Shown piece after piece: positions 62,001-64,000 of a stretch of 64,000 bases of DNA; position 1 is the first letter of the stretch, and each line of letters starts with the position of its first letter. Made by a program: the position numbers and the translations under genes. The notes beneath the pieces are model-generated. The model made no database searches. It was not told the DNA's origin and saw nothing but the letters and a program-made list of their open reading frames with translations. The DNA is from Plumapathes pennacea (taxonomy: Eukaryota > Cnidaria > Anthozoa > Antipatharia > Myriopathidae), in NCBI GenBank assembly GCA_964036295.1, contig OZ038469.1:15247591-15311590 (forward strand). The letters are read 5' to 3'.

Positions 62001-62638
62001 GAGACCCAGATGTCGGCGAAATTATAAAGGGTGGCAAAATAATCCCTGTGGCAAGATTATCGTCCGCAGAGAAAGAAGTCGAAGTTGTTGGTCAGTTTCT
62101 CGATGTTGAGCCACTCGTCGGGAAAAGAGCGACCAAAAAGAGGTTTCTACAAAAAGTTGAACGAGCCAGTTTGATTCACATTGCAGCGCATGGAGATGCA
62201 GAGAGGGGAGAGATCTTGCTTGCCCCTCGTTCTGGGACTAATAGAAGCAATTGCGAAGATATCATGCTGCTGATTTCTGATCTCGAACGCAAATGCATAA
62301 AGGCAAAGCTGGTCGTCCTGAGTTCCTGTTACAGCGGCCGTGGTAAAGTGAGAGGAGAGGGTGTAGTCGGCATTGCTCGTGCATTTCTCGGAGCTGGAGC
62401 TCGCGCAGTTCTTGTGACGCTATGGGCAGTTGACGATGACGCAACTCTGTGTTTTATGTATCGTTTCTACGAGTACCTGACGAGTGGAGACAGTGCCGGC
62501 GAGGCACTCAACAAAGCCATGGAAGCCATCAGAAGAATGAAGATGTTCCGTCATCCCCGCTACTGGGCTCCTTTCGTTCTCCTGGGGGAAGATGTGACTC
62601 CTTTCAAAAGAAAGTCACGACATGCCCAGCCTACGTAG
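59099..62638 (+). CDS. TPR-CHAT protein: ~16 tetratricopeptide repeats plus caspase-like CHAT protease domain
   Basis: One uninterrupted frame of 1179 residues. From about residue 21 to 650 lie 40-residue TPR-like units with consensus GEGxAYGNLGxCYxxLGQYD then KAIKYQEMCLTITKEIGDK. The DNA period is exactly 120 bp from 59161 to about 61040 without indels. A helical linker follows (ALITAERGRSRALVDLML). The C-terminal CHAT domain (~880-1165) shows IPFAALVDENGHFV, LIHIAAHGD with His1031, and VVLSSCYSG with Cys1077. These are the His-Cys dyad of clan CD proteases related to caspases and separase. It continues VVGIARAFLGAGARAVLVTL WAVDD. CHAT proteins are best known from bacteria, where some act in immune or cell-death systems; cnidarian copies are often labelled TTC28-like. 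The start is the first in-frame ATG after a splice acceptor at 59071. Substrate unknown. Confidence 0.9.
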   Translation: MEKLHALTISLRFAEKTKNKEIEERVHREFGEHYYFKGKYDEAIGHFKLCLTISRQIEHKQGEGAACGNLGVCYISVGHYENAIKYLEMHLTISKEIGDKKGEGIAYNNLGTCHNFLGQYDKGIRYQEMHLSIAREIGNKQGEGAAYAKLGTCYSFLGRYGMAIKYYEMHLTTAKEIGDKKGEKKAYGNLGTCYRILGLYDKAIEYQEMYLTTSKEIGDKRGEGAAYGNLGNLYSTLGQYNKAIKYQEMGLSIAKAIRNKKGEGVAYGNLGSCYTSLGEYDKAMKYHEMCLNIAKEIGDEEIKGRSYGNLGSCYDYLGQYDKAFKYQEMCLTITKEIGDKKGEGVSYGNLASCYVGLGQYDMAIKYQEMCLTITKEIGDKKGEGISYGNLGTCYGYLGQYDKAIKYQEMCLTITKEIGDKKGKGTSYGNLGTCYVFLGQYDMAIKYHEMCLTIIKEIGDKKGEGISYGNLGTCYSYLGQYDKAIKYQEMYLNTSNTIGDKQGEGTAYGSLGSCYFCLGQYDMAIKFQEMQLTTSKEIGDKRGEASAYGSLGACNISIGQYDKAVKYQEMCLTIAKEIGDKESEGRAYGNLGTCYLSLGQYNKAIKYQEIYLTITKEIGDKNGEGVSYANLGKFYTFRGQYDKAESNLKKAVGCFEGLFENAPKKDEYRVSFIDTFLTTFKELIQILLAQEKRDEALITAERGRSRALVDLMLSNSLDGDAFVSKIKVLNLHAIRKVVKSLGSTVLFCTLHVCDISTWVIQPNGDVIFQQCGPEVSEQSKSILQRKKYLFLLAKKAVERMTSCGTVKCEDRSLSFLYPEESSRFAKKKPELACATMPVDLILPQQVTSKLRVPLPASMEELIKPTFSVRSEAGETCSKPEELDPMLNSLLKHLYQLLLEPIRRFVVGSQAIVVPEGPLALIPFAALVDENGHFVAESLRVSLVPSLTTAKIIQERPEEPVGQGKPLVIGDPDVGEIIKGGKIIPVARLSSAEKEVEVVGQFLDVEPLVGKRATKKRFLQKVERASLIHIAAHGDAERGEILLAPRSGTNRSNCEDIMLLISDLERKCIKAKLVVLSSCYSGRGKVRGEGVVGIARAFLGAGARAVLVTLWAVDDDATLCFMYRFYEYLTSGDSAGEALNKAMEAIRRMKMFRHPRYWAPFVLLGEDVTPFKRKSRHAQPT

Positions 62639-63101
62639 GACAAATTCTTGGGTAGTTTTGGACAACTTTTATTGTAGTCCTAATTGTTAAAAGCCTTTGG
62701 TATTATTATTGTAAAGATTATATCTATTTTTATATAGATTATATCTATTTTCATTAAGAAAAGGCCAACGCATCTCAAATACATTTTAGTATAGCCGGTC
62801 CTATTTTATTTTACAGGAATTTAGAATTATTTTCTAATCTGATCGGACCGGGCATATGGTCCAAATATAGTATATAGTCAAATATAAATGTTAATTGCTC
62901 GTGGCGAAGCCGACGAGCTTAGGATTGGAAAGCGTGTCTTTATCATCGTCATATTTTTATTTTTATTTTTATTTTTTTTCTGGGTTACGAATCAGCACAC
63001 GGTGATTGGTTCATATTATCACGTGCTGGGCGATGACGTAATTGACTTCGCTAAACAACTCGAGATGTGGCCAGTGAATTGCTCGTTACTTGTGTGTAAA
63101 A
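62639..63101. other. downstream spacer of the TPR-CHAT gene
   Basis: AT-rich, with a TATATAGATTATATCTATTTT repeat-like stretch near 62718-62755 and a TTTTTAT run near 62955-62980. I saw no exact AATAAA signal and no gene. Confidence 0.45.
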
Positions 63102-63366
63102 GTTAACTGCATCCCATCCAAACTCAACACCATTTGGCTCTGTGGAATGCGCACGGATAAACTGGATTTTCGGGAACGATTTTGGCTCGCGTTCACCGCG
63201 GAAGCTTTGAGAATAGCCGTAAACAAATATTTGATGGTACCGCTGTCGCCGATAAATATTTAGTCCCGACGAAACTTTCTGTGGCGACACGAAATACTTT
63301 TGGGAAGATAACAGGGCGAAAACAGAAACCAAAGCTACGGTGAGCTTTAGCCGTAAAACAATGACG
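63102..63366. repeat. direct repeat, unit 1 of 2
   Basis: Begins GTTAACTGCATCCC and ends GCCGTAAAACAATGACG. It matches 63715-64000 at high identity in the same orientation, differing mainly by a 22 bp indel after GATGGTAC. No recognised coding content; open frames on the minus strand are parallel in both units. Confidence 0.9.
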
Positions 63367-63714
63367 CTTTATGCTTTACTCTGTACATGACATCTGTTGC
63401 CTCATAAAATTCTTCTGCGTATCGTACATTGCCTGTTGAAGTGTTTCTTTCATTCGATCATGTAGCCTTTGTTTCGCAATGGTCAGTGAATACCAGAAAT
63501 GAAAAATACACCGAAATAATTCTGAGGATTGAGTTTGCAGTCACAAATGGACTGAACACACTGTGAACAAAAGCGCAATAATACTGTAAACATCTCTTGT
63601 GTGACATTCCTCGCTGTCAATTTTATATTTGTTACAGAGCACGAATACTCGAAAGCCTGATAGAAAGAAACGTATTGAGTTAATAAAAGAAAACACATAA
63701 GTAGTGAAGCGAAA

Positions 63715-64000
63715 AAGTAAACTGCATCCATTCAAATTCAACGCCATTTGGCTCTGTGGAATGCGCACGGATAAACTGGATTTTAGGAAAAGATTTTGGC
63801 TCGCGTTCACCGCACAAGCTTTGAGAATAGCCGTAAACAAATGTTTGATGGTACTTCTGGGGTATTGCAAATATCTCTGTCGCCGATAAGTATTTAGTCC
63901 CGACGAAACTTTCTGTGGCGACAAGAAATACTTTTGGGAAGATAACAGGGCGAAAACAGAAACCAAAGCTACGGTGAGCTTTAGCCGTAAAACAATGACG
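63715..64000. repeat. direct repeat, unit 2 of 2 (runs to the window edge)
   Basis: GTAAACTGCATCCATTCAAA through GCCGTAAAACAATGACG. Contains the extra TTCTGGGGTATTGCAAATAT segment. The window stops exactly at the last base matched in unit 1, so its true end is unknown. Confidence 0.9.

Overview
This window looks like nuclear DNA from a non-bilaterian animal, most likely an anthozoan cnidarian (a stony coral or sea anemone). Genes are animal families split by many short GT-AG introns. Intergenic and intronic DNA is AT-rich and full of small inverted-repeat elements. There is also a TPR-CHAT gene of a kind I recall as common in coral genomes. The species is an inference; nothing in the sequence fixes it.

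Layout. 1-568 (minus): 5' part of a secreted PRSS23/35-like trypsin-fold protein, cut by the window edge. 569-10468: long intergenic stretch with no gene I can support, ending in a minisatellite and a ~260 bp inverted-repeat element. 10469-21971 (plus): a kinesin-3 gene of the KIF16B type (motor, FHA, coiled coil) in 23 exons that ends without a PX domain. 25226-26704 (minus): an intronless Golgi-type fucosyltransferase-like gene. 28685-46311 (plus): a second KIF16B-type kinesin in 30 exons, complete with a C-terminal PX domain. 47531-49992 (plus): a two-exon small heat-shock protein with two alpha-crystallin domains. 51478-54489 (minus): the pseudophosphatase STYX in 9 exons. 54712-57201 (plus): FKBP3/FKBP25 in 7 exons, sharing a 222 bp divergent promoter with STYX. 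59099-62638 (plus): a single-exon 1179-residue protein with about 16 TPR units and a CHAT caspase-like domain. 62639-64000: AT-rich spacer with a directly repeated ~265 bp segment that runs off the window.

The kinesin genes are tandem paralogues. Their exon boundaries match almost one for one through the motor and FHA regions, but three motor introns are missing from the second copy and the PX-encoding exons are missing from the first. KIF16B moves early endosomes by binding PI3P through its PX domain, so the pair suggests that one copy keeps the ancestral job and the other uses a different cargo route. The other genes are housekeeping or stress genes (STYX, FKBP3, sHSP), a secretory-pathway enzyme and a possible innate-immunity or cell-death protease; I see no operon-like functional link between them.

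At least six families of short non-autonomous elements are visible, several in multiple copies, including one element inserted inside another and one bounded by a clear 9 bp target duplication. Exon coordinates were assembled by eye from splice sites, reading phase and remembered family sequences; no search or alignment program was run.
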